Of a DNA stretch of 64,000 bases, positions 17,715 through 27,838 are shown piece after piece. The stretch comes from Vibrio splendidus (GTDB lineage Bacteria > Pseudomonadota > Gammaproteobacteria > Enterobacterales > Vibrionaceae), in assembly GCF_024347615.1 (NCBI RefSeq), contig NZ_AP025508.1, forward strand, positions 3,224,001 to 3,288,000. Reading direction: 5' to 3'. Position numbers and translations under genes: made by a program. Each line of letters begins with the position of its first letter. The first letter of the stretch is position 1. A model generated the notes under the pieces. It had not been told where the DNA came from. It saw only the letters and a list, made by a program, of their open reading frames with translations, and searched no databases.

Positions 17715-18944
17715 TTACTTTACTGATACAAATTCAGGGTAAGCGCCAACACCACAATCGTGCATGTCCATACCTTCTAGTTCTTCATCTTCGGTTACAC
17801 GGATACCAATTGTTGCTTTAAGCACTGCCCATACCGCTAGGCTAGCTCCGAATACCCATGCAAAGATTACTGCTGCACCCAATAGTTGAGCACCAAACGT
17901 TGCATCCGCGTTGCTTAGAGGCACAGCCATTAGACCGAAGAAGCCACATACACCGTGAACTGAGATAGCACCCACTGGATCATCAATCTTCACTTTATCT
18001 AGAGCAATGATGCTGAATACAACCAAGGCACCAGATACCGAACCAATCGCTACAGAAAATAAAGGTGATGGTGATAGAGGGTCTGCAGTGATTGCTACTA
18101 GGCCAGCTAACGCACCGTTAAGAATCATTGTTAAGTCTGCTTTACCCCAAGTTGTTTTACATACTAGTAATGCTGCGATTGCGCCAGCTGCTGCTGCTGC
18201 GTTGGTGTTAAGGAAGATCTGGCCAACCGCTGTCGCGTTTTCAAAGTCTGAAACCATTAGCTGAGAACCGCCGTTGAAGCCGAACCAACCAAACCATAAG
18301 ATGAACGTACCTAATGTTGCTAACGGCATGTTTGAACCAGGGATTGGGTAGATTTCACCATTTTTACCGTATTTACCTCGACGAGCACCGAGTAACAATA
18401 CGCCAGCAAGCGCAGCCGAAGCACCAGCCATATGCACGATACCTGAACCTGCGAAATCACTGAAGCCTGCTTCTGATAGGAAGCCACCACCCCAAGTCCA
18501 GTAACCTTCCATTGGGTAGATAAACGCTGTTAGAACCACAGAGAAGATAAGGAATGACCAAAGCTTCATACGCTCAGCCACTGCGCCCGAAACGACCGAC
18601 ATTGCCGTTGCAACGAACACAACTTGGAAGAAGAAGTCAGATTCTAGTGAATGGTCTGCGCCTTCACCTTGAGTACCAATTAAAGTACCGAATGAAGGTA
18701 ACCAACCACCTTCACCGTTATCTACGTACATAATGTTGTAGCCAACCACTAAGAAAGTCGTACAAGCAATAGCGTATAAACAGATGTTCTTGGTTAAAAT
18801 TTCTGTGGTGTTCTTTGAACGAACTAGGCCAGCTTCAAGCATTGCAAAGCCTGCTGCCATCCACATGACTAACGCACCTGAAATGAGGAAGAAAAAAGTG
18901 TCTAGTGCGTAACGTAGTTCCATTACTGTTGTCGTAAGTTCCAT
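17715..18944 (-). CDS. amtB: Ammonium transporter
   Basis: This 409-residue inner membrane protein has about 11 helices and the Amt/Rh signature. The twin conducting histidines are visible in GIVHMAGASA and SVHGVCGFFG. It lacks a clear cleavable signal peptide, beginning MELTTTVMELRYALDTFFF. It conducts NH4+/NH3 under nitrogen limitation and is gated by the PII trimer encoded 27 bases upstream. The pair is probably transcribed from a sigma-54 promoter ahead of glnK, so expression should depend on NtrC. Confidence 0.95.
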   Translation of the reverse strand: MELTTTVMELRYALDTFFFLISGALVMWMAAGFAMLEAGLVRSKNTTEILTKNICLYAIACTTFLVVGYNIMYVDNGEGGWLPSFGTLIGTQGEGADHSLESDFFFQVVFVATAMSVVSGAVAERMKLWSFLIFSVVLTAFIYPMEGYWTWGGGFLSEAGFSDFAGSGIVHMAGASAALAGVLLLGARRGKYGKNGEIYPIPGSNMPLATLGTFILWFGWFGFNGGSQLMVSDFENATAVGQIFLNTNAAAAAGAIAALLVCKTTWGKADLTMILNGALAGLVAITADPLSPSPLFSVAIGSVSGALVVFSIIALDKVKIDDPVGAISVHGVCGFFGLMAVPLSNADATFGAQLLGAAVIFAWVFGASLAVWAVLKATIGIRVTEDEELEGMDMHDCGVGAYPEFVSVK

Positions 18945-18971
18945 ATTAAAGTCTCCAGTCCTTGTAATTCT

Positions 18972-19319
<348 letters not shown>

Positions 19320-19358
19320 TTAAATTCTTCACTTAATCCGTTAATTCTCTTATTACAA

Positions 19359-19374
19359 TCCAAGTAGCGTGCCA
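19359..19374 (-). promoter_or_regulatory. Sigma-54 promoter of glnK-amtB
   Basis: The minus strand reads TGGCACGCTACTTGGA, matching TGGCACG-N4-TTGCW except for the -12 C. Spacing between the GG and the -12 element is correct. The start of transcription is expected near 19348, about 38 bases before the glnK ATG. Confidence 0.75.
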
Positions 19375-19429
19375 AAACGTTAAGTCATTGATTTTAAATA
19401 ATATGAAAATGATAAGGTCATAAAAACGA

Positions 19430-19460
19430 AAAAGGCCGCACCAATATGGTGCGGCCTTTT
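19430..19460. terminator. Bidirectional terminator downstream of yacL containing an NtrC-like site
   Basis: AAGGCCGCACCA and TGGTGCGGCCTT form a perfect stem around ATA, with A-run and T-run flanks on both sides, so it can terminate minus-strand yacL transcription. The centre reads GCACC-N5-GGTGC (19438-19452), the NtrC core consensus. It lies about 65-75 bases upstream of the sigma-54 promoter of glnK, a normal enhancer distance. Confidence 0.75.
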
Positions 19461-19569
19461 CACTATCTTAATGCGTTGCGCTATTGTTGCTCCAGTTTTG
19501 GGCAACCAAGCCTTCAAAGCTCTAAATGACTTAAGAATAGGGGCTAACTAGCGAGTAGAAAGTTAGACC

Positions 19570-19938
19570 TTAATAGCCTAAAAAGTCCATCCAGCGTTCG
19601 ATAAGCCGCTCGAAATCATCGATTCCACAGCTTGCTTGGCTTTCACAGTTATAGAAGTCGAATTCACTGCCCTCTTCCATCTCTTGCTCATGCGCTAACA
19701 CGTTTTCCTGAATCGTTACGTCATCTTCATTGATAGCAAGGCTGATCTCTTTGCCAAGCAGCGTCACTTCATTACTCAGATCCTGTCGAGATTGTTCAAT
19801 CAACGCCATCACGTGATCCAGTTTCTGCTTATCTTTCCCAATCTCTTCTTGAAGCCAGCGGCCAACAATTTCATGACCCATGCTGCACTTTACATAGTAC
19901 TCGCCCATTAAAGTGTTTCGTGTAAATTCAAATTCCAT
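19570..19938 (-). CDS. yacL: YacL family protein (UPF0231), function unknown
   Basis: This small acidic protein of 122 residues begins MEFEFTRNTLMGEYYVKCSM, matching the family start (E. coli MDYEFLRD). I chose the ATG at 19938 because GGAG lies five bases upstream; a GTG at 19953 would add five residues and has no ribosome binding site. Strongly acidic segments occur near residues 85-105. The gene sits downstream of acnB, as in E. coli. No biochemical function is established. Confidence 0.85.
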   Translation of the reverse strand: MEFEFTRNTLMGEYYVKCSMGHEIVGRWLQEEIGKDKQKLDHVMALIEQSRQDLSNEVTLLGKEISLAINEDDVTIQENVLAHEQEMEEGSEFDFYNCESQASCGIDDFERLIERWMDFLGY

Positions 19939-20040
19939 AAAGGCTCCGCGCACTAATGACAGATAGGGTAAAAAATGAGGCGAGAGTATATAGCGAAGTC
20001 TACGAGAGATCGAGTCGCTCGTAAACTAACATTCAGACAT

Positions 20041-20066
20041 AAAAAAACGCCTACCGAAGTAGACGC
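20041..20066 (-). terminator. Terminator of acnB
   Basis: On the minus strand GCGTCTAC-TTCG-GTAGGCGT folds into a UUCG-capped hairpin followed by seven T residues. It lies about 140 bases beyond the acnB stop, on the far side of the ERIC-like element. Confidence 0.85.
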
Positions 20067-20079
20067 TCTATCATTTGGG

Positions 20080-20205
20080 TTCCTCTAAATAGTTGGAGTT
20101 GCAGCTAGGCGACAAGTACGTTCATCCCTATGAGCATAGAAGCTCTATGTGATTAGGGTGAACGTACGCAGTCAACAACGCTGCAGCTACAAATATAACG
20201 AGGAA
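20080..20205. repeat. ERIC-like intergenic palindrome, copy 1 (after acnB)
   Basis: This 126-base imperfect palindrome has arms starting TTCCTC at 20080 and ending GAGGAA at 20205. Its centre, CCCTATGAGCATAG...CTATGTGATTAGGGTGAAC, resembles the ERIC core (CCAGGAGCTTA...TAAGTGACTGGGGTGAGC). A second copy lies at 42948-43074. The element ends exactly one base before the acnB stop codon triplet, so it is part of the acnB 3' untranslated region. Confidence 0.8.
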
Positions 20206-22794
20206 CTAAGCTGGCTCTTGGAAGATAACGGTATCTGCTTTTTCCGTGTACTGACCCATTTTATGGAAGTTCAGGTAACGGTATGTATCAGCAGCGGTTG
20301 CATTGATCTTCTCAGCGTACTCTAGGTACTCTTCTTTCGTTGGGATACGACCAAGAATCGCACCAACAGCAGAAAGCTCAGCAGAAGCTAGGTAAACGTT
20401 CGCACCATTACCCAAACGGTTCGGGAAGTTACGTGTTGACGTCGACATAACCGTCGAAGCATCAGCAACACGAGCTTGGTTACCCATACATAGTGAACAG
20501 CCAGGAGTTTCGATACGTACCCCAGCACGACCGAAGATGCCGTAGTAGCCTTCTTCTGTCAGTTGGTCTTTATCCATCTTCGTTGGCGGAGCAACCCATA
20601 GGCGAGTATTTAGTGAGCCGTTAAACTCTTCTAACATCTTACCTGCAGCGCGGAAGTGACCAATGTTGGTCATACAAGAACCGATGAACACTTCTTGAAT
20701 CTCTGTCCCTTGAACATCAGAAAGAAGACGAGCATCATCTGGATCGTTTGGCGCACATAGGATTGGTTGGTCAATATCAGCAAGATCAATCTCGATAACA
20801 TGTGCGTATTCCGCATCTGAATCAGCAGATAGCAACTCAGGATTCGCTACCCACTCTTCCATTGCCGTAATACGACGCTCAATCGTACGAACATCACCGT
20901 AACCTTCAGCAATCATCCACTTAAGCATAACGATATTCGAGTTCAGGTACTCATCGATAGACTCTTGAGACAGCTTAACAGTACAACCTGCAGCTGAACG
21001 CTCAGCAGATGCATCAGAAAGCTCAAATGCTTGCTCTACAGACAGGTGTTCAACACCTTCAATTTCTAGTACACGACCAGAGAATTCGTTGATCTTACCT
21101 GCTTTCTCAACAGTTAGTAGACCTTGCTTGATACCGTAAAGTGGAATGGCATGTACTAGGTCACGTAACGTGATACCCGGTTGCATTTCACCTTTAAAGC
21201 GAACCAAGATAGATTCAGGCATATCAAGAGGCATAACGCCTGTTGCCGCCGCAAATGCGACCAAGCCAGAACCCGCAGGGAATGAAATACCAAGAGGGAA
21301 ACGAGTATGCGAGTCACCACCTGTACCTACAGTATCAGGAAGAAGCATACGGTTTAACCATGAGTGGATAACACCATCACCCGGACGAAGTGAAACACCC
21401 GCACGGTTCATGATGAAATCAGGTAGCGTATGGTGAGTGTTTACATCAACCGGTTTAGGGTATGCAGATGTGTGACAGAAAGACTGCATTACAAGGTCTG
21501 CTGAGAAACCAAGACACGCCAGATCTTTAAGTTCATCACGAGTCATAGGACCCGTAGTATCTTGAGAACCCACAGTCGTCATTTTAGGTTCACAGTACTG
21601 ACCAGCACGTACACCTTCAACGCCACACGCTTTACCTACCATCTTCTGAGCTAGCGTGTAGCCTTTATCAGAAGCTAATGGATCGATTGGTTTAGCAAAC
21701 AGGTCTGTTTCAGCTAGGCCTAGAGCATCACGAGCACGACCTGTTAGGCCACGACCAATGATCAGTGGAATACGGCCACCAGCACGAACTTCGTCTAGCA
21801 AAACTTTGCCTAGTTCAAAGTTTGAAATCACAGCACCGTTCTTATGAACAACACCTTCGTACGGGTAGATATCAATGATATCGCCCATGTTCATGTCTTG
21901 TACGTTCAGTTCAATGGGTAGTGCGCCTGAATCTTCCATTGTGTTGTAGAAGATTGGTGCAATTTTACCACCAAGACAAACACCGCCAGTACGCTTGTTT
22001 GGTACGAATGGGATATCTTCACCCATAAACCAAAGCACTGAGTTCGTTGCCGATTTACGTGAAGAACCTGTACCAACAACATCACCAACGTAAGCCAGTT
22101 GAATGCCGTCTTTTTGCATTTCTTCAATCTGTTTGATTGGACCAACGTTACCCTGTTCGTCAGGAGTAATGCCATCACGTTCCATTTTCAGCATCGCTTT
22201 CGCGTGTACTGGGATATCAGGACGTGACCATGCATCAGGCGCTGGAGATAGGTCATCGGTGTTCGTTTCACCAGTGACTTTAAATACTTTAACGGTAATT
22301 TTTTCCGCTACTTTGTCTTTAGCTGTAAACCATTCAGCATCAGCCCAAGATTGAAGCACTTGTTGTGCTGAAGCATTACCTGCTTTCGCTTTCTCTTCGA
22401 CATCGTAGAACGCATCGAACATAAGTAAAGTATGAGACAGGGCTTTAACAGCGATTGGAGCAAGTTCAGCGTCATCTAGTAGAGATACTAGAGATTCGAT
22501 GTTGTAACCGCCTTGCATAGTACCAAGCAGTTGTGCAGCTTTTGCTTTGCTTACTAGTGGAGATGTCACTTCACCTTTAGTGATAGCCGTAAGAAAGCCC
22601 GCTTTTACATAAGCAGCTTCATCTACACCCGGTGGAATGCGGTTTTCTAGTAGGTCAAGAATGATTTCTTCTTCACCTTGAGGTGGATTCTTCAGAAGTT
22701 CAACTAGGCCAGCTACCTGCTCAGCACCTAGTGGTTTTGGAACAACTCCCTCGGCAGCACGTTCTTCGACGTGTTTACGGTAGGCTTCAAGCAC
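20206..22794 (-). CDS. acnB: Aconitate hydratase B (bifunctional aconitase/2-methylisocitrate dehydratase)
   Basis: This enzyme of 862 residues interconverts citrate and isocitrate. It has the HEAT-like N-terminal domain, the swivel domain ([16 protein letters not shown]) and the catalytic domains with Fe-S ligands in SCMTNIGHF and [10 protein letters not shown] place the start at GTG 22794, giving [16 protein letters not shown], which aligns with the E. coli start and has GAGAGGA eight bases upstream. A GTG at 22821 would add nine residues (MNRNERKKV) without a good ribosome binding site. An ERIC-like element abuts the stop codon. Confidence 0.95.
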   Translation of the reverse strand: MLEAYRKHVEERAAEGVVPKPLGAEQVAGLVELLKNPPQGEEEIILDLLENRIPPGVDEAAYVKAGFLTAITKGEVTSPLVSKAKAAQLLGTMQGGYNIESLVSLLDDAELAPIAVKALSHTLLMFDAFYDVEEKAKAGNASAQQVLQSWADAEWFTAKDKVAEKITVKVFKVTGETNTDDLSPAPDAWSRPDIPVHAKAMLKMERDGITPDEQGNVGPIKQIEEMQKDGIQLAYVGDVVGTGSSRKSATNSVLWFMGEDIPFVPNKRTGGVCLGGKIAPIFYNTMEDSGALPIELNVQDMNMGDIIDIYPYEGVVHKNGAVISNFELGKVLLDEVRAGGRIPLIIGRGLTGRARDALGLAETDLFAKPIDPLASDKGYTLAQKMVGKACGVEGVRAGQYCEPKMTTVGSQDTTGPMTRDELKDLACLGFSADLVMQSFCHTSAYPKPVDVNTHHTLPDFIMNRAGVSLRPGDGVIHSWLNRMLLPDTVGTGGDSHTRFPLGISFPAGSGLVAFAAATGVMPLDMPESILVRFKGEMQPGITLRDLVHAIPLYGIKQGLLTVEKAGKINEFSGRVLEIEGVEHLSVEQAFELSDASAERSAAGCTVKLSQESIDEYLNSNIVMLKWMIAEGYGDVRTIERRITAMEEWVANPELLSADSDAEYAHVIEIDLADIDQPILCAPNDPDDARLLSDVQGTEIQEVFIGSCMTNIGHFRAAGKMLEEFNGSLNTRLWVAPPTKMDKDQLTEEGYYGIFGRAGVRIETPGCSLCMGNQARVADASTVMSTSTRNFPNRLGNGANVYLASAELSAVGAILGRIPTKEEYLEYAEKINATAADTYRYLNFHKMGQYTEKADTVIFQEPA

Positions 22795-22957
22795 GACTTT
22801 TTTCCTCTCATTGCGGTTCACTTCTTACCTTCATAATTGTTAGTAAAATAAAGAAGTGAACATCCTTGGAAACTTGGCTCTCCATTGCCATTTTTGTCAT
22901 TCAATTTGTATTGATGAGCGGCGTCATAGAGGCCAAACTGTGGGCGATAGAATAGCA

Positions 22958-22973
22958 AATTTAACGTTAAATT
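22958..22973. promoter_or_regulatory. Perfect 16-base palindrome upstream of acnB
   Basis: AATTTAACGTTAAATT is a perfect dyad about 165 bases before the acnB start, within AT-rich DNA that includes GTTAAATTAAA, reminiscent of ArcA target half-sites. A regulatory role is inference only. Confidence 0.3.
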
Positions 22974-23066
22974 AAAATCTTATCATTTTGACCAACATAG
23001 CAAGTTAAGACGAAAGTCCCACTATTTTTGCCTAATTACGCAGTTAAACGGCTACTCTACGCATGA

Positions 23067-25400
23067 TTATTTGTAGGAAGTACCGACAATCAAATAGACC
23101 GAATCATAGTTATCTTCAGTTCGGCCATAAGCCAAAATGATCGGTCCTATTGGCGAATCGACACCTGCAAAAACAGAACCTGCGGTGTACATTGGTGCTT
23201 CATCAATGGTTAAATCATTGTTCGACCAAACACCACCATGTTCTATGGATGCACCTACGTAGAACGGTGATTTAAAGAGGCCGAAGTCATTTTCAAACCA
23301 CTTATAACGATAGATAAGGCTGGTGTAGGCCAAGTTCTGACCTATCATACTATTCCTTGGAATACCTGACAGGTTTAAGAAACCGCCAAGCTCTTTGGGG
23401 TCGATTGGAAAAATCGAGTTCTTACTCTCTACAATACCGTAATCAAGCTTTGCGACTAAAGTATGCTTCTCAATACTCTTTGCTGCCATGAAATTAGCCG
23501 AAAACTCATAAACCGTATCGCTTTCAGCCCCTAGATCCGGGGTATCTCCAGACGTGTTGTCCTCAAAGTCATCATGGGAAACAAGATATTCTAAATCGAC
23601 AAAGTAACCTTCCGTTGGCAAACTAAAATTATCTAAAGTATCGAGTCGATAACTAATAAACCCGCCTATACGTGTATACGCTCCGTTACCAAAAGATGGT
23701 AGCGAAGAAACCTCCAAACCCCCATCAGTATAACGAGCACCAAATTTCAGTTCTTGCCACAACGTCGGTTGATAGCCTAATGCCAATTCACCGACATATT
23801 CACTATAAGTCAGTGGGACATAGTCTGTAGTCGCCTCTAATGTCGGCTCTCCAACCTCCCCCTCAACCACTGACAAGTTTCTATTTTCCTTACTGTAAAC
23901 AATCGATGCAGAAGTGAACAGTTTTTGACTCGAAAAGAAGGGCGAGTAAAGTTCCGCTTCAATTCGTTTGTCAGTACCCATCTCGACGTTAGTTCTTAGC
24001 TCTGCACCATGCTTATTAATATCGGTGAAGTTGGCAGAGACACCGATCGAGTACTGACTGGTAGTAGAGAAATCATCTTCAAGAAAGAATCGAAAGTTGA
24101 GGTAGTTTGGGCCCCAAGACTTTTCGTTCACATCGACTTGAAGTTGGTCTTCACCGTCAACGTTGTCAAATTCATAAGTGACCAACTCAAATCTATCCAG
24201 TGCATAGAGATCTTTCACTTTAGATTCGATTTCACTGGTTTTCAAAACCTCACCAGAATCAAGGTTTAAGCGGTTTTCGATCAACTTATCTGAATAGTGG
24301 GTGTTGTTGTTGATGACAACCCTATCGACGACAGTCTTATCGCCATGTTTCAGCTGTCTGCGTGCTTTTTGTTTGTCCTCGATATAATGCTGATAATCGG
24401 CATTTGAGAGTGACAGCTTAGAAAGCTCATCAGTATGCTGCTTAGCGGCTTCATAGCCCGCGAGGAAAGCCGATGGCATTTTATCAAAGTCAGTCGTCTC
24501 CATTTGCCCAACATCAGGACGCAGGAAAACATCATCATCAGTCAGTGTTTCAGCTTGCTCTTGAGTGCTGCGTTGGACCAAATAATTAGAGAGTTGGTCA
24601 GCTGCCGCTAGAAAATTCGTGAAGTCTTCTTTGCCTTTGTAATTGGTACTGATATCCACCGCAATGACGATGTCCGCGCCCATCGCTCTAGCAACGTCGA
24701 CTGGCATATTATTGGTGACACCACCATCAACCAGCATTCGGCCATCTAATTCGTAAGGGGGAAGCGCGCCGGGAACTGACATACTGGCCATCATCGCATC
24801 AACAAGGTGACCATGGTCGATGACCACTTCTTCAAGCTCAATAATGTCGGTTGCGACTGAACGGTAGGGAATAGCAAGATGGTCAAAAGAGTCGAGTGGA
24901 GATAGGTTACCTGTGGTCTCACGCAGAATACGCAACATATTCTGACCTTGAACCACACCTTTCCTAGCTTTGATTTCGCCCCAACCTAAACCGAGATCGG
25001 TGTTCAGTTGGTAGCGGTCTTCATATTCTTTGTCACGCACTCGGCGATCACTACGGTTAACGCGATCACGATAGCCGCGATTCCAATCAACCGTATAAAT
25101 AAAACTTTCAATCTCATCAGCACTCATCCCTGTCGCATAAAGCCCACCAACGTAAGAACCCATGCTGGTACCAGTAATATAATCGACCGGAATTTGCATC
25201 TCTTCTAGCGCTTTAAGTACACCAATGTGAGCCGCTCCTTTGGCTCCTCCACCAGCAAGCACAACAGCAACGGTTGGTCTTTTATGAGCTTGTCCAGCTT
25301 GCTGAGATTGTTCCACCGGTGTCACAGTAGATGCAAACAGCTGAAAACTGATCACAGTACCGACAATGCCTAAGCCGCTCACCATCCAACGAGAAATCAT
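23067..25400 (-). CDS. Patatin-like phospholipase with POTRA and outer membrane barrel (type Vd autotransporter)
   Basis: This 777-residue protein has an N-terminal signal sequence (residues 1-24, MISRWMVSGLGIVGTVISFQ), a patatin domain (residues about 44-330), a POTRA-like segment (about 345-420) and a C-terminal 16-strand-type barrel ending in SYK. The oxyanion loop GGGAKGAAHIG, nucleophile Ser79 in GTSMG and Asp225 in DGG form the Ser-Asp dyad. This order matches PlpD of Pseudomonas and FplA of Fusobacterium, so the lipase is displayed at the cell surface or released. The ATG at 25400 is preceded by a weak AAAGA. No operon partner is evident. Confidence 0.88.
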   Translation of the reverse strand: MISRWMVSGLGIVGTVISFQLFASTVTPVEQSQQAGQAHKRPTVAVVLAGGGAKGAAHIGVLKALEEMQIPVDYITGTSMGSYVGGLYATGMSADEIESFIYTVDWNRGYRDRVNRSDRRVRDKEYEDRYQLNTDLGLGWGEIKARKGVVQGQNMLRILRETTGNLSPLDSFDHLAIPYRSVATDIIELEEVVIDHGHLVDAMMASMSVPGALPPYELDGRMLVDGGVTNNMPVDVARAMGADIVIAVDISTNYKGKEDFTNFLAAADQLSNYLVQRSTQEQAETLTDDDVFLRPDVGQMETTDFDKMPSAFLAGYEAAKQHTDELSKLSLSNADYQHYIEDKQKARRQLKHGDKTVVDRVVINNNTHYSDKLIENRLNLDSGEVLKTSEIESKVKDLYALDRFELVTYEFDNVDGEDQLQVDVNEKSWGPNYLNFRFFLEDDFSTTSQYSIGVSANFTDINKHGAELRTNVEMGTDKRIEAELYSPFFSSQKLFTSASIVYSKENRNLSVVEGEVGEPTLEATTDYVPLTYSEYVGELALGYQPTLWQELKFGARYTDGGLEVSSLPSFGNGAYTRIGGFISYRLDTLDNFSLPTEGYFVDLEYLVSHDDFEDNTSGDTPDLGAESDTVYEFSANFMAAKSIEKHTLVAKLDYGIVESKNSIFPIDPKELGGFLNLSGIPRNSMIGQNLAYTSLIYRYKWFENDFGLFKSPFYVGASIEHGGVWSNNDLTIDEAPMYTAGSVFAGVDSPIGPIILAYGRTEDNYDSVYLIVGTSYK

Positions 25401-25438
25401 TCTTTAAACTATCCTTGTCATTCTTTTCTTTTACGACT

Positions 25439-27838
25439 TTACCACTGAAAAAGCTTTTTTAGCCACTGTTTTGGTTGACTTTCACAACCCTTTTTAATGT
25501 TTCCATTCTCATCCCAAACCGGCAGTTTAACCGTACCGTCACAGTCAAACTCTAAAGCCCCTTGAGAAGTTCGAGTAAAACTTGCCGTCGTAATGCCATT
25601 CGGCCAAGGCAACAGTAACTGCTCTGGAGTTCGATGTTTCAGATAATCGGCATAAACACGTAGCGCACCACTAGAGCCCGTGAGTTTAGTCGGCTTATTA
25701 TCATCGCGCCCTAGCCAGATGGTAGTGACTTCGCGACCATCAACACCCACGAACCAACTGTCTCGGCTGTCATTACTGGTGCCCGTTTTACCGGCTAATC
25801 CTGCCCATGCAAACTGACCTTGCAGGAAACGCCCCGTACCTTCAGACACACCACGTTTCATGGCATAAGTTGTCAACCAAGCTGCTTGCTGGTCAACGCT
25901 TTGTGATACACGAGGGATCGACTGATATAGAACCTCACCATCGTTATCAACAACTGAACGAAGCGCAGACAAAGGTGCGATACGGCCAGAGTTGGTGATG
26001 GTTTGGTACATCTGCGCTACCTGAAACGGGGTCAATGAGAATGAACCCAAAAACATCGATGGCACTGGACGAATTTCGTTTTTATCGACACCCAGTTTGC
26101 CAATCGTATCTGAAACGCTATCAATACCTAACTGCATGCCCAAACGAACCGTTGGTACGTTGTAAGACTTAGAAAGCGCCACATACAAGGGCACATCGCC
26201 ACGGAACTTACGATCGAAGTTTCTTGGGCTCCACACGCTGCCTTTACTGCCTTTCAAGCTCAGTGGCGTGTCCTTCAATGTTGTCGCCAACGTGTACTTC
26301 TGGGGTTGATCTAGTGCGGTTAAGTAGATTGCAGGCTTAACCAAGGAACCAATAGGACGACTCGCATTCAAAGCACGGTTAAAGCCATCGTAACCAGTAC
26401 GCTTACCACCGACCATCGCACGAATTTCACCAGTATTTCTATCCACGGCAATAGCAGCAGCCTCTAGCTTGTTACCTGCCGTTTTAGATAAATCAGGCAC
26501 TTTACGAGCAATCGACTTCTCTAGCTTATCTTGAGAAACCGGATCCAGAGAGGTAAAGACTCGAATGCCTTTCTGAGCTTCAAATCGGTCACCGACATAT
26601 CTCTTAAGCTCAATGTTTACTTGCTGGAAGTAAGCGGGCTGACGGCTCGCAATACGTGGGTTATCTTGAATATCCAAGTCTCGGCTTGCGGCTTCTTCGT
26701 ACTGTTTCGGCGTCAATATGTCTTGTTGCATCAGCAAACGTAGAACCAAATCACGTCGAGTCTTAGCTCGCTCAGGGTAACGAACCGGGTTGTAATACGA
26801 AGGTCCTTTGACCATGCCGACCAGCAGTGCTAGTTGGTCGATTCGGAGTTCTTGAATCGGTTGCCCGAAATACAAGCGAGATGCTAATCCAAAGCCATGA
26901 ATCGCTTGTCCACCATTTTGCCCAAGATAAACCTCGTTTAAGTAAGCTTCTAAGATGCGATCTTTGCTGTAACGATGGTCCAAGATAAGTGCAATGTAGG
27001 CTTCGCGAACCTTACGCCATAATGTGCGCTCGCTAGATAAGAACAGGTTTTTTGCCAACTGTTGCGTCAACGTACTGCCACCTTGTACGGTTCGCCCCGC
27101 TTTTACATTGACCACCATCGCACGAGCGATGGCCAGTGGCGATACCCCATCGTGCTGATAGAAATTTCGGTCTTCGGTTGCCAGCAATGCATCAACCATC
27201 ACCTCAGGGAACTGATTACGTTTTAAGAACAGACGCTGCTCATCGCTGCTTTTTTCAAGCATGCCAAGCATTTTCGGTTCAACACGCAGATACCCCATGT
27301 CGCCTTTCTTCTCTAACGACTGAATGCGAGTTAACTCGTTACCGTTGAAATGCAGCATCACATGACGATCCGCTTCCGGTCCATCGACAAACTCGAACGG
27401 GCGACGAATCATTTCAATCTTGGTTGAGGAAGAAGAGTATTCGCCAGGGTGACGAGGAGCGTTCACCTTACGATAATTGAGTACATCCAGCTCATTCTTT
27501 ACCTGCACCAAACTCACCTGGGTTCCCGGAGACAGGTCCAGCACTCGCGCATAAACCACGGTTGGCAAATCAAACAACTGACCTTCAAAACGCTGCTTGA
27601 CCACTGAATCAAGATAAATACCGACGAACAACAGCAATGCAGCAAGAGCCAAGCCTGCTTTCCAAGAAATGCCCCACAGGATCTTCAACCAACCTCTCTT
27701 ACCAGACGGCTTAGCTTTAGGTTTAGTCTTTTTCGCTGCTGCTCTTGGCTTTCTAGGCTTGGCTTTGGTCGCTGGTGACTTCTTTGCTGGCGCTTTTTTA
27801 GGTGGTGCCTTTTTGGGCGTTAACATTTTGGTCATCAT
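25439..27838 (-). CDS. mrcB: Penicillin-binding protein 1B (transglycosylase/transpeptidase)
   Basis: This 799-residue bifunctional peptidoglycan synthase has a Lys/Pro/Ala-rich cytoplasmic tail (residues 1-48), one membrane anchor (about 53-70), a UB2H domain, the GT51 domain with catalytic Glu in ATEDRNFYQHDG and the GGSTLTQQL motif, and a transpeptidase domain with SxxK (GSLVKP), SYN (SKSYNVP) and KTGT (GKTGTSND). It overlaps hrpB by four bases (ATGA). Two adjacent in-frame ATG codons occur; either could start the protein. The low-complexity N terminus PKKAPPKKAPAKK is longer than in E. coli. Confidence 0.95.
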   Translation of the reverse strand: MMTKMLTPKKAPPKKAPAKKSPATKAKPRKPRAAAKKTKPKAKPSGKRGWLKILWGISWKAGLALAALLLFVGIYLDSVVKQRFEGQLFDLPTVVYARVLDLSPGTQVSLVQVKNELDVLNYRKVNAPRHPGEYSSSSTKIEMIRRPFEFVDGPEADRHVMLHFNGNELTRIQSLEKKGDMGYLRVEPKMLGMLEKSSDEQRLFLKRNQFPEVMVDALLATEDRNFYQHDGVSPLAIARAMVVNVKAGRTVQGGSTLTQQLAKNLFLSSERTLWRKVREAYIALILDHRYSKDRILEAYLNEVYLGQNGGQAIHGFGLASRLYFGQPIQELRIDQLALLVGMVKGPSYYNPVRYPERAKTRRDLVLRLLMQQDILTPKQYEEAASRDLDIQDNPRIASRQPAYFQQVNIELKRYVGDRFEAQKGIRVFTSLDPVSQDKLEKSIARKVPDLSKTAGNKLEAAAIAVDRNTGEIRAMVGGKRTGYDGFNRALNASRPIGSLVKPAIYLTALDQPQKYTLATTLKDTPLSLKGSKGSVWSPRNFDRKFRGDVPLYVALSKSYNVPTVRLGMQLGIDSVSDTIGKLGVDKNEIRPVPSMFLGSFSLTPFQVAQMYQTITNSGRIAPLSALRSVVDNDGEVLYQSIPRVSQSVDQQAAWLTTYAMKRGVSEGTGRFLQGQFAWAGLAGKTGTSNDSRDSWFVGVDGREVTTIWLGRDDNKPTKLTGSSGALRVYADYLKHRTPEQLLLPWPNGITTASFTRTSQGALEFDCDGTVKLPVWDENGNIKKGCESQPKQWLKKLFQW

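Noticed and set aside
21906..22178. Open frames within acnB and other large genes (for example 7646-7957, 39395-39727, 35088-35393)
   Set aside because: All lie in other frames of strongly conserved genes, lack ribosome binding sites and show no recognisable protein motifs.
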